Shown: positions 25,567-34,397, counted from the stretch's first letter. The stretch is 64,000 nt of DNA from Acidobacteriota bacterium (GCA_016715115.1 JADKBM010000004.1:620001-684000); one strand, 5' to 3'. Notes: generated by a model not told the origin, from the sequence alone. Translations and numbers: made by a program.

Positions 25567-25597
25567 TTCGAACATGCTCGCAAAGGCTGTGGAAATC
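25479..25597. other. DnaA-box-like cluster upstream of RNA copy 1
   Basis: TGTGGATAA (25479-25487, the exact complement of the consensus TTATCCACA) is followed in the same orientation by TGTGGAAAA at ~25502, TGTGGAAAA at ~25515 and TGTGGAAAT at ~25587. Three of the four sit inside the duplicated block and recur upstream of copy 2. No dnaA, dnaN or AT-rich unwinding region is close. Confidence 0.5.
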
Positions 25598-25815
25598 CCG
25601 AAACTTCCCTCCGAAAAAAATCGTTAGATTTGGGAAAAAAGGTTGTTTTGTGCCGTCATTTCTGTCGATTTCGTATCAAATTACATCGAAATCGCCGAGA
25701 ATCCTCCGAGATTTCCGGAGTAATGGCAGTTTCCCGCGAAAACGCATCGCGAAAAACAAAATCAAAGGGTTTTCGTATTAGGTCCTTGACTGAGAGAATT
25801 GATGCAGGTTGAAGC
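25567..25815. other. Intergenic stretch before the permease genes
   Basis: Apart from the last DnaA-box-like motif I see no gene, terminator or repeat. A possible -35 (TTGACT at ~25785) has no good -10 before the ATG at 25816. Confidence 0.4.
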
Positions 25816-27042
25816 ATGCCATTCCTTGAAGCACTAAAACTCGCTTTCGCCTCGATTCTATCGCACAAGTTGCGGTCTTTTCTGACGTTGCTCGGGGTAA
25901 TCTTCGGCGTCGCGACGGTCATCGTCGTCGTTGCTCTGGTCGAAGGCTTCAACGCCTACGTCGACGAAAAGATCGCCAACATCGGAACGAACGCCTTCAG
26001 CGTCCAGAAATTCTCGATCGATGATTTTTCAAGCGTCGAGGTGCTCAACGCTGCGCGACGTCGAAATCGCGACGTCACGTTTGAGGATCTCAAGGCGCTT
26101 CAAACGGCCGGCGGTTCGATTCGCGATGCCGGCGGCAAGTCGGGAACGATCGCCGATATCAAATTTGGCGACAAGACGCTGTCCAACGTTCAGGTAAAGG
26201 CGACGACGCCCAATGTCGCCGAGATCGAAAAGATCGAGGCTGCCGAAGGACGTTATTTTGCCAATCTCGAGGACGAAACCCGAAAATTCGTCTGCTTCAT
26301 CGGATCCGAAACCGCCGAGAAACTCTTCCCGAAAGGCGACGCTCTCGGGCAGACGATAAAGATCGACGGACGCACTTTCAAGGTCGTCGGGGTCGGCAAA
26401 GCTCTCGGTTCGGCCTTCGGTCAAACTCGGGATATGTACGCCTCGGTTCCGCTCTCGACCTTCTTGTCGATCTACGGAATCCGCCGGACGATCACCGCGA
26501 GCGTGACTTCGACCAGTCCCGCAACCTACGACCTGGCGATCGACGAAGCGCGGACGCTGATGCGGGTTCGCCGAAAACTCGAACCGGGCGAGGCGGATAA
26601 TTTCGGGATCGTCACGCCGAGCGCGATCAACGGACTGCGCGACAAGATCTTCGGAACGATCCAGATCGCCGCGATCGGCGTGACATCGATCTCGCTCGTG
26701 GTCGGCGGCATCGTGATTATGAACATAATGCTCGTCAGCGTTACCGAACGAACGAAAGAGATCGGAATCCGCAAGAGCATCGGCGCCAGGAGATTCGACA
26801 TCGTGAAGCAGTTTCTTGCGGAATCGACGACGCTTGCCTTGATCGGCGGCGCGATCGGGATCGGGATCGCGTATGCGATCGCCAAACTCGTCGCGCTTCT
26901 CTTTTCGATTCCGACGTCGCTGCCTCTGCTCTGGGTCGCGATCGCGCTGACGGTATCGAGCAGCGTCGGACTGATCTCGGGAGTGTTCCCGGCCTGGAAG
27001 GCGGCCGGACTCGACCCGATCGAAGCTTTGCGGGCCGATTGA
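25816..27042 (+). CDS. MacB-like ABC transporter permease (first of a pair)
   Basis: A 408-aa inner-membrane protein with the MacB/FtsX topology: helix 1 at ~20-42 (SFLTLLGVIFGVATVIVVVALV), a ~230-residue periplasmic domain, then three helices at ~285-307, ~335-360 and ~370-392. The FtsX family segment NIMLVSVTERTKEIGIRKSIGAR is present between the later helices, as is the closing WKAAGLDPIEALR. Such permeases export peptides, lipoproteins or siderophores, or transmit force across the membrane. The next gene is a homologue 13 bp downstream. No ATP-binding subunit is encoded in the window. Confidence 0.88.
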   Translation: MPFLEALKLAFASILSHKLRSFLTLLGVIFGVATVIVVVALVEGFNAYVDEKIANIGTNAFSVQKFSIDDFSSVEVLNAARRRNRDVTFEDLKALQTAGGSIRDAGGKSGTIADIKFGDKTLSNVQVKATTPNVAEIEKIEAAEGRYFANLEDETRKFVCFIGSETAEKLFPKGDALGQTIKIDGRTFKVVGVGKALGSAFGQTRDMYASVPLSTFLSIYGIRRTITASVTSTSPATYDLAIDEARTLMRVRRKLEPGEADNFGIVTPSAINGLRDKIFGTIQIAAIGVTSISLVVGGIVIMNIMLVSVTERTKEIGIRKSIGARRFDIVKQFLAESTTLALIGGAIGIGIAYAIAKLVALLFSIPTSLPLLWVAIALTVSSSVGLISGVFPAWKAAGLDPIEALRAD

Positions 27043-27055
27043 GCGAGGATTTGCG

Positions 27056-28324
27056 ATGCGCGTTTTCAACACCGATCTCGGTGAAAATTTCCGGATGGCG
27101 ATCGTCACGCTGTGGCAGAACAAACTGCGCTCGTTTCTGACGATTCTCGGCGTCGTCATCGGAACCATCACGACGATCGTCATCGCGGCCTTCGTTTCCG
27201 GCATCGACGCGCGCGTTTCGAAAGAGATCGAGGCGTTCGGTTCGAATTCGATCTACGCTTTCAAGTTCGATCCGGGATTCAACATCAATCCGTCGATGGA
27301 AGAACGGACGCGCAAACCTTTGAAGGAAGAAGACGCCGATGCGATTCGCGCCGAATGCTCGAACTGCGAGTTCGTTTCGCCGTTTATGTCGCCCGTGGAT
27401 TTCACCGTCGGGCCGTTCACCGAACGCGTCAATATCCGCAACAAAGAGATAGAAATGACGAACGCCGCGGTGATGGGCGCTCACGCGGACTATTTCAAGA
27501 TGGGAGTTTCGCATCTTGCGGAGGGCCGATATTTCACCGCCGATGAAGAGGCGCGGCGCGGACGGGTCGCCGTCATCGGCATCGACGTCGCCAACACACT
27601 GTTTCCGTTCACGAATGCGCTCGACCAGGACATTCAGATCGAAGGGCGCAACTATCGCATCATCGGTATCTTGCAGGAGCGCGAACTCTTTCTCGTCGGC
27701 GCGGACGACCCGAACAACGAGAACAAGACGGTCTATATTCCATTCAAAACGATCAAACAACTCTTTCCGGCGAACGAAGATTGCTTCATCATCGCGACCG
27801 CGAGGCCCGGAAAGATGAAGGAAGCGCTCGAGGAAATGCGTTCGATACTGCGCCGGGCCCGAAAAGTGCCGGCCGATAAACCGGATAATTTCGGCGTTCA
27901 GACATCCGATCAGATCATCGAGCAGTTCGGCGCGATTACCGGCGGGATCTTCGCTCTGATGGTCGCGATCTCAAGCGTCGGCTTGCTCATCGGCGGCATC
28001 GGCGTGATGAACATTATGCTCGTTTCGGTGACGGAAAGAACGAAAGAGATCGGAATCCGAAAGGCCATCGGAGCGCGCCGCGTGGATATCGTCGCGCAAT
28101 TCCTGATCGAGGCGGCGACGCTTACGGGCCTCGGCGGCGTTCTCGGGATCGCCCTCGGCGTCGGGCTTTCGCTGCTGATCCGGATGATCATTCCGACCTA
28201 TATTCCCTTATGGGCGCCGATCGTCGGCTTCGTCGTCTCGGTCGGACTAGGGATAATCTTCGGACTCTGGCCCGCGTGGAAGGCCGCCCGTCTCGACCCG
28301 ATCGAGGCGCTGAGATACGAATGA
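27056..28324 (+). CDS. MacB-like ABC transporter permease (second of a pair)
   Basis: 422 aa, the same architecture as the preceding protein: helix 1 (SFLTILGVVIGTITTIVIAAFV), a periplasmic MacB-type domain, then three C-terminal helices with NIMLVSVTERTKEIGIRKAIGARR and the final PAWKAARLDPIEALRYE. The pair share strong similarity at both ends but differ in the periplasmic part, which fits a heterodimeric permease. Thirteen bases separate the two genes, so one transcript is expected. A repeat tract follows the stop and a minus-strand gene converges on it. Confidence 0.88.
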   Translation: MRVFNTDLGENFRMAIVTLWQNKLRSFLTILGVVIGTITTIVIAAFVSGIDARVSKEIEAFGSNSIYAFKFDPGFNINPSMEERTRKPLKEEDADAIRAECSNCEFVSPFMSPVDFTVGPFTERVNIRNKEIEMTNAAVMGAHADYFKMGVSHLAEGRYFTADEEARRGRVAVIGIDVANTLFPFTNALDQDIQIEGRNYRIIGILQERELFLVGADDPNNENKTVYIPFKTIKQLFPANEDCFIIATARPGKMKEALEEMRSILRRARKVPADKPDNFGVQTSDQIIEQFGAITGGIFALMVAISSVGLLIGGIGVMNIMLVSVTERTKEIGIRKAIGARRVDIVAQFLIEAATLTGLGGVLGIALGVGLSLLIRMIIPTYIPLWAPIVGFVVSVGLGIIFGLWPAWKAARLDPIEALRYE

Positions 28325-28400
28325 AGGGATTTCGGAATTGGGATTTCGGATTTGGGATTTCGGATTTGGGATTTGGGATTTGGGATTTGTAATTGCGGAT
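28325..28400. repeat. GGGATTTCGGATTT direct repeats
   Basis: About eight 7-bp GGGATTT / CGGATTT units lie in tandem between two converging genes. The same motif builds the spacers at 46595-46675 and 54058-54148, so it is a dispersed intergenic repeat of this genome. Confidence 0.8.
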
Positions 28401-28426
28401 TTTGCCGACGAACTGCCGCCCATTGT

Positions 28427-28939
28427 TCACGGATGACCCGATCGGTCGATTATTTTCTTCCGATATGACTCGAAATCCCTGTCGATTGACCGGTCAACTT
28501 CGTCTGCGCCCTCAACGGACGGGATCTGTAGGGTGATCAGTTCCTCCCGCAGATCTGCGCGTTTCGAAAAAACCTTCGTCTCCCGGTCAATCATTTCGAT
28601 CACAACAATCAAACCTAGACGGTCTACCGCCCTTTTCTCGGATCGGATTCGTGAAAAAATTGTTTGGACTTTCCCCTCACCATTTCTCGAAATGTACCCG
28701 GGAAATGATCCTTTCCCGCATTCGAAGGCGTACTGCGAATGCAAATAGATGTCGATCTGTTTATCGACCGGATACGAATTGAACTTGACGGAACGAGCGG
28801 TACCACCATCTGATTCCGGGATCGAACAGATTTCACGATATTCAACCTCGCCCGGGTCTTGTTGACCACCAAAGCACGCGAATCCGAACAGTCCTTGAAA
28901 CCAAACAACCAATACACAACTAATCAAGCCAACTTTCAT
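28427..28939 (-). CDS. Small secreted protein, paralogue of 37218-37724
   Basis: 170 aa with a signal sequence ending in FGFAC (a weak lipobox). Strong AGGAG ribosome binding site. The mature part has segments EVEYREICSIPES, SVKFNSYPVDKQIDIYLHSQ and FSKRADLREELITL. No domain is recognised. It is about 60% identical to the 168-aa protein at 37218 and, like it, follows a second small secreted protein (29088-29594). That two-gene set is therefore duplicated within the RHS-tail array, which suggests an immunity or accessory role; this is inference. Confidence 0.75.
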   Translation of the reverse strand: MKVGLISCVLVVWFQGLFGFACFGGQQDPGEVEYREICSIPESDGGTARSVKFNSYPVDKQIDIYLHSQYAFECGKGSFPGYISRNGEGKVQTIFSRIRSEKRAVDRLGLIVVIEMIDRETKVFSKRADLREELITLQIPSVEGADEVDRSIDRDFESYRKKIIDRSGHP

Positions 28940-29087
28940 CGCGAAGCTCCTCTTTCTTCATTTGGACATTTTGGTCAACGCCTTTTCTTTCGCGGGACTC
29001 TGCCCTTTAGCATTGCCTTTGCCGCCGGCGGAGCGCACAATTTCACACTGTTTACGCCGCCGTTGCTCGGGATTTATCATCTGACAA

Positions 29088-29594
29088 TCACTTCCTCTTC
29101 AAGTCGACCTTAACATAGTCCTTTCCGGGTTCGGGGATATAGGTAAAGTGCTCTCGGTTTTCATCCCGATAGTATCTAGCCTCGAGCAAATTCGGGTCTA
29201 GCGGCTTTTGATCCGAAGCGTCTGCAAGACCGGTTGCGGAACAATCGGAAAGTTGCGCCCAATCCGTAAGAACGGTAATGATCAGTATTTTTGTGTCCGA
29301 GTACTTTGGGCCAAGTCGCGCGAACAGTCTGGTGAGATCTTTTTCAGTGAACAGGCTTTTGTTCATGAAAACTGTAATGTTGCGAGACTTAGGGCCGAAG
29401 CGCGCATCATTGATTATGAAATGGTTGAAATCGAAAATATCACATTCGACACTCCTCTCCTGCGCCGCGATATCGCCGGAAAGGTTTTGAGGCAACAAAT
29501 CGGTAATCCACTTGGGGCCAACCCACAAAAACGCGAACAACACGGTCGCGATCAAAAAAAAGCACTTTCGAATATGTCGTATTCGTGTGAACAT
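29088..29594 (-). CDS. Small membrane-anchored or secreted protein, paralogue of 37878-38375
   Basis: 168 aa. An N-terminal hydrophobic segment (~12-28) is followed by a domain with NITVFMNKSLFTEKDLTRLFARLGPKYSDTKILIITVLTDW and a C-terminus ending in DYVKVDLKRK that is almost identical to its paralogue's last 40 residues. GAGGAG precedes the ATG. The function is unknown. Downstream (28940-29087) the DNA is again nearly identical to 37725-37877, so a ~0.8-kb block was copied. It sits just after a broken RHS fragment, as expected for an immunity-type gene in a toxin cassette. Confidence 0.75.
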   Translation of the reverse strand: MFTRIRHIRKCFFLIATVLFAFLWVGPKWITDLLPQNLSGDIAAQERSVECDIFDFNHFIINDARFGPKSRNITVFMNKSLFTEKDLTRLFARLGPKYSDTKILIITVLTDWAQLSDCSATGLADASDQKPLDPNLLEARYYRDENREHFTYIPEPGKDYVKVDLKRK

Positions 29595-29618
29595 AGTTTT
29601 CTCCTCAAATTTCGTGGC

Positions 29619-29870
29619 TTATTCCTTCACGAAAGCACGATATTGGATGTTCCCGGCGTAGTTTCCGCTTTGTCGGCCGTAGCGTCGCCCGTAACGCCTG
29701 TCAACCGAGCGGTTCTGTCGACCGCGTAGTTGAGGTCGTAGCCGAACGGCTCGGTGACCCGTTTCAGTCCGCTGCCGAGATTGTACGTGTAGCCGATCCT
29801 CAGATTGTTTTGACCGCGCAATTGCGGATAGTTCGATCCGATCCCATTCCGAAGTGATTCTTAGCCGCAT
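29619..29870 (-). pseudogene. Frameshifted RHS/YD-repeat fragment
   Basis: Two minus-strand frames together give an RHS-like stretch: one carries GSNYPQLRGQNN, LRIGYTYNLGSGLKRV and FGYDLNYAVDRTARLTG, and the other continues with NYAGNIQYRAF before a stop. The frame must shift around 29660-29690, so it is not one intact gene. It contains no toxin domain and no start, and is a left-over piece of an RHS core different from the segment kept in the three larger copies. Confidence 0.75.
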
Positions 29871-30610
29871 CGGGTCTTCGGTGTTGTCCGGGTTTCGGTT
29901 TGAAAGAGGATTCGCCGAAAGTCACAGCCGTTTGAGAAGAGTCCGCTTTCGAATCTAACCAGCGCTCGACTGCCTTGGTTCTTGGTGAATGATGTTTCGC
30001 CGAATCTTGAGAGCGAAAAGACGCTCACTTTGCGTTGATCAATCAGCTCAATCTCAATTTCAACGCGATAAGTGCCGAAACGCGGCACCGCTTGGCTGAA
30101 TCCGCCATCTACGGTAAGTGCCGGTTGGAAGACCGAATCGGCACCCGATATTGAGATTCTCGTTGTCTTCAACTCGTCTTCGGAAAGCCCTTCCAGTTTG
30201 GCGCCGACACTCACGCTTACTTCCTTGCCGCTCAACCACTTCACAACAAGCGTATCCGCAGAAGCTTCGCTAAACTTCTGCGTTCGGTTACAAGAATCAT
30301 GAAACGTCGCACCTTCGTCGAATACCAGGTATTGCTCAGATTTTCTAAACTCGCTTCGACACTCGCTTCGTAAAAAGCGCAACTTGACGTTTGTTTCCTT
30401 TTTAACCTTGAACGAACGATCATTCCGAAACCCGACAATCGTCACCGGCGTTCCCTGGAAGGTCGATTCTTCCAAGCTTATTACCGTTCCTACGAAAACA
30501 TTATTCGCGTTTGAATAATCCGCGCAGATTGGAACCTGATCACACTGACAGGCCAAAACGCTCAGCCCCGAAAACACCAAGACATTAAAGAGTACAAATA
30601 GCCGAATCAT
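29861..30610 (-). CDS. Secreted TIMP-like protein
   Basis: 249 aa from the ATG at 30610, chosen because AGGAG lies directly upstream. The signal peptide ends in SVLAC, and the mature protein starts C-Q-C, the N-terminal C-x-C arrangement of TIMP/NTR domains. It continues CADYSNANNVFVGTVISLEES, KVKKETNVKLRFL, EQYLVFDEG and DSCNRTQKF, similar in layout to the 135-aa protein at 14807. The C-terminal ~110 residues are extra and unassigned. It follows a truncated RHS tail whose 3' end overlaps this start, so it occupies the position an immunity gene would have. Confidence 0.65.
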   Translation of the reverse strand: MIRLFVLFNVLVFSGLSVLACQCDQVPICADYSNANNVFVGTVISLEESTFQGTPVTIVGFRNDRSFKVKKETNVKLRFLRSECRSEFRKSEQYLVFDEGATFHDSCNRTQKFSEASADTLVVKWLSGKEVSVSVGAKLEGLSEDELKTTRISISGADSVFQPALTVDGGFSQAVPRFGTYRVEIEIELIDQRKVSVFSLSRFGETSFTKNQGSRALVRFESGLFSNGCDFRRILFQTETRTTPKTRCG

Positions 30611-31169
30611 GTTTTTCTCCTGCAGACTTATCTGACCCCAAGCGGTTTCGCGCCACCTCCGCATTTGAAGTCAAGAGCGCTGTGAAACAATGTCGCCGGT
30701 TCGATATTCTGACGGCGGCTTCGACCACTCCGAAGATCCCGCCCATCCGGCCCGAATTGATCAGATCCCTGGCGTAGTCTTCCGGTACCGGGAGGCCGTC
30801 TACGAGATAGTTTCCGCGTCCCGGGCGGTAGCCTTGGGCGGTGCCGTCGAGGTTGATTCCCGAACCGCCTGAATCGCCGACGGGCGGGTCGGTGTTGAGC
30901 GTTACGTACGGTCCCGGGTCGGCGACGTTGCGCCCGAGCGCGTCGTACTCTCCGGCGCGGACGTTCGAATTTACAAGGTTGCCGGCGTTGTCGGTCCGCT
31001 GCAGGCTCGCCAGCGACGGGTCCTGATGGATGAACGTCAGTTTCTCGGTCGTCGTGCTGCCGATCGTCACCAGTTCCTGTTCGGCGAGCGTCGTCCCGTT
31101 CGCCGGCACGAGGGACTTCAATTCACCCTCGGCTCCGGTTCTTGCGCATTTCACTTTCTGAATCGCCAC
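30585..31169 (-). pseudogene. Truncated RHS tail, copy B
   Basis: Residues ~22-160 of this 194-codon frame are nearly identical to the RHS core end in copies C and D (TTLAEQELVTIGSTTTEKLT, EYDALGRNVAD, GYRPGRGNYLVDGLPVPEDY). The ~416-bp DNA match spans 30696-31112. After VRISNR it diverges into ~35 residues without a recognisable toxin domain and runs over the start of the next gene. Its upstream end (AIQKVKCARTGAEGELK) is unrelated to RHS and overlaps the end of the preceding gene. It is most likely a recombination remnant. Confidence 0.75.
30696..31112. repeat. RHS-core direct repeat, copy B (partial, ~416 bp)
   Basis: This is the inner part of the 1052-bp block that is complete in copies C (32714-33765) and D (36121-37172). 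The three copies share orientation and reading frame. Confidence 0.9.
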
Positions 31170-32182
31170 GGTTTTCGTACAACGGGGTCTGCCTCGAACT
31201 CAACCTTCCAGTTTCCGCCGGAGTCGGTTGTTCTAAAAACGGTTGATTGACTGACGAGCCAACCGTCATTTTCGTTCAAAAACCTCACCTTCTTCCATTG
31301 CTCGCCAAAGACCTCGACTTGCTGTCGTTGCCATGTTTCGGCACCATCGACTGTTCTTAAAACCACTCCTTTCGCCTTCTGACGCGTGTCAGAGTTGAAT
31401 TCGATTCCCACCGCCCAGCCGACGTGCTTCGAAGAAAAAGATGCTGAAAAGATCCCGACGTTCGCTGTCTCTCGATTTCGCGGCCCATCCATCCAAGTTC
31501 CCTCAACCGAATTCCACCGCAAGATCCTGCTTCTTTCAAAACAGAACGCGATCGCGTCATCATTCGAAAATGGAAAAAGCGAAAGGATTGAGCAGTCATC
31601 ACCAACGCTTGTAACTTCCCACGTTTTGCCTTTGTTTCGGGTTCGCAGGATGTAGCCGCCGTCCATTCCCATCCACCCATTATCGGCATCGATCGGAACA
31701 TAACCCATCGAACCGCGGCCCCGCAGTTCGGAGTTGAGTTCGTCGTTTGGGTAAACGCGACTCCAAGTATCACCACCATTTTCGGTCAGCCAAACGATCC
31801 CAGTGGCCCCGACGATCCAGCCGTCGAGATTACTCGCAAAGACCAATTGCCCGCCGTAATCGCTCATCTGATCATAACCGATCGTTCCGCGCGGCAGCCA
31901 CTTCGCCCCGCCGTCGGTTGTTGACCAGGTCTGACCGTCTTTGCCAAGCAGCCAGCCCTCGAATGAATTCAAGAAAAACACCTGACGTGCCTTCAGCTTG
32001 ATTTTTTCGACCTCTGATCCCGAACGGTGAAAAACGTCCGAATCTCGCGTGACGATCCAGATGTTCTCGGAATCCGCGACCGCAAAATCCCGGATCGGAT
32101 CCGGTGGAGCCGGAATATCTCCCGTGCACGAAAGCATAGCCGTTGCGACGACTGCCAACACAAGTAGAATCAATAGCTTCAT
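31151..32182 (-). CDS. Lipoprotein with BNR/YCF48-like beta-propeller
   Basis: 343 aa from the ATG at 32182, giving a lipoprotein signal (MKLLILLVLAVVATAMLSC) with Cys at the cleavage site. The rest is a propeller with repeated Asp-box-like segments S-T-T-D-G-G-x-x-W (STTDGGAKW, LTENGGDTW, RTRNKGKTW, RTVDGAETW, RTTDSGGNW). It is expected to sit in the periplasm or outer membrane. It lies 47 bp downstream of RHS copy C, and an equivalent lipoprotein lies downstream of copy D. The pairing suggests immunity or handling of the RHS tail product; this is inference. Confidence 0.8.
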   Translation of the reverse strand: MKLLILLVLAVVATAMLSCTGDIPAPPDPIRDFAVADSENIWIVTRDSDVFHRSGSEVEKIKLKARQVFFLNSFEGWLLGKDGQTWSTTDGGAKWLPRGTIGYDQMSDYGGQLVFASNLDGWIVGATGIVWLTENGGDTWSRVYPNDELNSELRGRGSMGYVPIDADNGWMGMDGGYILRTRNKGKTWEVTSVGDDCSILSLFPFSNDDAIAFCFERSRILRWNSVEGTWMDGPRNRETANVGIFSASFSSKHVGWAVGIEFNSDTRQKAKGVVLRTVDGAETWQRQQVEVFGEQWKKVRFLNENDGWLVSQSTVFRTTDSGGNWKVEFEADPVVRKPWRFRK

Positions 32183-32229
32183 AGAACACCCCGAAATTGC
32201 CTTCCTCGACATCCTTTAACTCGAAACTG

Positions 32230-33831
32230 TCAAAGCACCCTTGCCTTTGCCCCTGCACCTTCGCTTCGCATGAAACAGGCATCATAGATCCGCTGGTTAA
32301 CGGTCGCGACACTCTCTGTTTCGTCGGCGAAATTGGTTGCATGGATGTAACGACCTGTAACATGCGCCAGCTCATGCAACATGACCAATGCACGTCTTTG
32401 CTCAAGGGTCAGATTCAGTTGTTTTGCGTCCTTACCTCCAATTTGATTATTTAAGTTGGGATTGTAAAACTCCTTGTATAGGTCAATACCTCCAGTTGAC
32501 CAGCCCTGCCTTCGCTGATAAGCGTAGGCAGTATAGCCGCTGTCCTCATTTTCCAGTTCCTTGATAGAACCTGCCGCCTTCAGTTCCTTCAGAAGGGCCG
32601 AGGGATCTTTGATGCCAGCGGATGAAACGGCGCCCCGGCAGTTCTCGTCTTCTAACAGGGCGAGTGCTAGATCATATGCTTTTTGAGTTTCCGGCTTCCT
32701 GAAAACATCGAACGGCGGCGGCAGCGGATCAGGACCCGAAGCGGAAGTAACATGCGAAACGGGATCATCCGTCGCCGGCGTTCCCCGCATTCCGTTCATC
32801 AAACCCGACGCGCCCCAGGATGAGTCTAGCTGAAAGTAGCGCGTGGCTGTCCCGACACAAAAGTCGTTGCCCGGCGACACCGTGCACGGCCCGTCGGAGT
32901 CGATCCATTGACCATCCCGGTTCGATATTCTGACGGCGGCTTCGACCACTCCGAAGATCCCGCCCATCCGGCCCGAATTGATCAGATCCCTGGCGTAGTC
33001 TTCCGGTACAGGGAGGCCATCGACCAGATAGTTTCCGCGCCCCGGGCGGTAGCCTTGGGCGGTGCCGTCGAGGTTGATTCCCGAACCGCCTGAATCGCCG
33101 ACGGGCGGGTCGGTGTTGAGCGTTATGTACGGTCCCGCATCCGCGACGTTTCGTCCGAGAGCGTCGTACTCTCCCGCGCGGGCGTTCGAATTTACAAGGT
33201 TGCCGGCATTGTCGGTCCGCTGAAGGCTCGCCAGCGACGGGTCCTGATGGATGAACGTCAGTTTCTCGGTCGTCGTGCTGCCGATCGTCACCAGTTCCTG
33301 CTCGGCGAGCGTCGTCCCGCCCGCCGGCACGAAGGTTTTCAGTTTCCGCCCCGTCGGATCGGTCTCCGACAGGACCGCTCCCGTCACCGACGACCGCAGA
33401 TAATAATTCGTCTGCGGCGCCGGATCGGTCGAACCGAAGTTCTTCACGCGTTTTGCCAGCCGTCCGTTGCCGTCGAACCAATCGCGCGTCGGCGCCATCG
33501 GAAGCCCGCTGTCGGGATCGAACTGCGACGTCCTGACCAAACGTCCGGCCGCATCGACCGTGTAGCTCGCCTCGTCGTCGATGGTGATGTTGCCCTCGGC
33601 GTCGTAACTCCAGTACGGATTGCGGTTCGTGTTGTCGTAAGAATAGTTCGAGGTGTGCGGCGTGTTGTAATAGGCGCCGGAAAACTGCGTGATGTGACCG
33701 AAAGCGTCGTGCGTATAGTTCATCGTGTACGGGACATTGATCGCGTTGTCGGTATCGCCGCGCGCAGGCCGATCGCGGGGCGTGATAATGATTGCCCCAC
33801 CGCGTCGGTTCCAGGGATCATACAATCGCAC
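32230..33831 (-). CDS. Displaced RHS C-terminal tail with HExxH metallopeptidase toxin domain, copy C
   Basis: 533 codons from a GTG; an internal ATG (MNYTHDAFG) is also possible. Residues ~25-360 are RHS/YD repeats (YSYDNTNR, YWSYDAEGNITI, DAAGRLVRTSQFD, WFDGNGRLAKRVK) and the conserved core end. A Pro-rich hinge follows (SASGPDPLPPP). The last ~165 residues are a variable domain with HELAHVTGRYIH (His486, Glu487, His490, His497), an HExxHxxxxxxH zinc site of metzincin type. The large N-terminal shell of a full RHS protein is missing, so it is an orphan tail rather than a complete toxin. Confidence 0.85.
   Translation of the reverse strand: MRLYDPWNRRGGAIIITPRDRPARGDTDNAINVPYTMNYTHDAFGHITQFSGAYYNTPHTSNYSYDNTNRNPYWSYDAEGNITIDDEASYTVDAAGRLVRTSQFDPDSGLPMAPTRDWFDGNGRLAKRVKNFGSTDPAPQTNYYLRSSVTGAVLSETDPTGRKLKTFVPAGGTTLAEQELVTIGSTTTEKLTFIHQDPSLASLQRTDNAGNLVNSNARAGEYDALGRNVADAGPYITLNTDPPVGDSGGSGINLDGTAQGYRPGRGNYLVDGLPVPEDYARDLINSGRMGGIFGVVEAAVRISNRDGQWIDSDGPCTVSPGNDFCVGTATRYFQLDSSWGASGLMNGMRGTPATDDPVSHVTSASGPDPLPPPFDVFRKPETQKAYDLALALLEDENCRGAVSSAGIKDPSALLKELKAAGSIKELENEDSGYTAYAYQRRQGWSTGGIDLYKEFYNPNLNNQIGGKDAKQLNLTLEQRRALVMLHELAHVTGRYIHATNFADETESVATVNQRIYDACFMRSEGAGAKARVL
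32714..33765. repeat. RHS-core direct repeat, copy C (1052 bp)
   Basis: It ends at exactly the same base as copy D on both sides (hinge side GGCGGCGG; upstream side ATCGCCGCGCGC). The unit moves as a defined block rather than as a random fragment. Confidence 0.92.
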
Positions 33832-34320
33832 GATTCAGTCTGAAACGTTATCTCCAGGACTGCCGAATCGACTACGTTACGTTCGACGGAATTACGCTGG
33901 AACTCAGATATCCAAAGCGAGCAAAAACCGCCTTCGACTTTGATCGTCCGTTTTTTCAAAAATGGCAGAACCATTGTTGGGTGTTCACTGACCGTTGGGT
34001 CACCAACGCCCAAGTAAAACCAGTTGGGAAAATCGGAGACGCTTAGGGCGTCTTGATCAGGGTCATTCGTCGGCTTCAGAAGATTCACATCCCGAAGTGT
34101 CTTATCCTCGAGCTCAACCATGAACTCAATGACTTTATTTGATTTACCCGCAATTCCAGTAGTTGCAAAAAGATCATAGCGGTTCGATCCACGCACGTCC
34201 TTCACTCTTATCTTCGTCTGGCGTCCGCTCGCATCAATCTTAACCCGAAAGGACTGCGGTGCGATCCTCGGTTCAGTGGTTCTCCATCCGACGGAAAAGT
34301 GTTTCTGGGCGCACGAGTTA
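33832..34320 (-). pseudogene. Decayed gene fragment between RHS copies C and D
   Basis: An open minus-strand frame reads AQKHFSVGWRTTEPRIAP, then VKIDASGRQTKIRVKDVRGS and YDLFATTGIAGKSNKVIEF up to TESCDC, where it runs into the RHS segment in the wrong frame. It begins right after an in-frame TGA with no credible start; the only in-frame candidate is a GTG at 34205. It looks like the remains of a small secreted or immunity-type gene cut at its 3' side when the RHS copy was inserted. Confidence 0.6.
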
Positions 34321-34397
34321 TTCGAAAAACCTCATCAAGTAGAGCGATTGCTCAAGTGTTCCGATTGTTTCACTTAAGCAGGAATCTGGCTACGACG

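Noticed and set aside
25479..25597. Chromosomal origin of replication
   Set aside because: Only a few boxes, present twice 18 kb apart, with no dnaA, dnaN or AT-rich unwinding region nearby; kept only as DnaA-box-like cluster.
26029..27760. Minus-strand ORFs opposite the permease genes
   Set aside because: Shadow frames; the plus strand shows complete FtsX-type permeases.
33247..33843. Antisense ORFs of ~200 aa repeated in the RHS copies (also 36654-37280 and 31026-31250)
   Set aside because: They are conserved only because the DNA of the RHS copies is conserved; the sense frame carries the recognisable YD-repeat protein.
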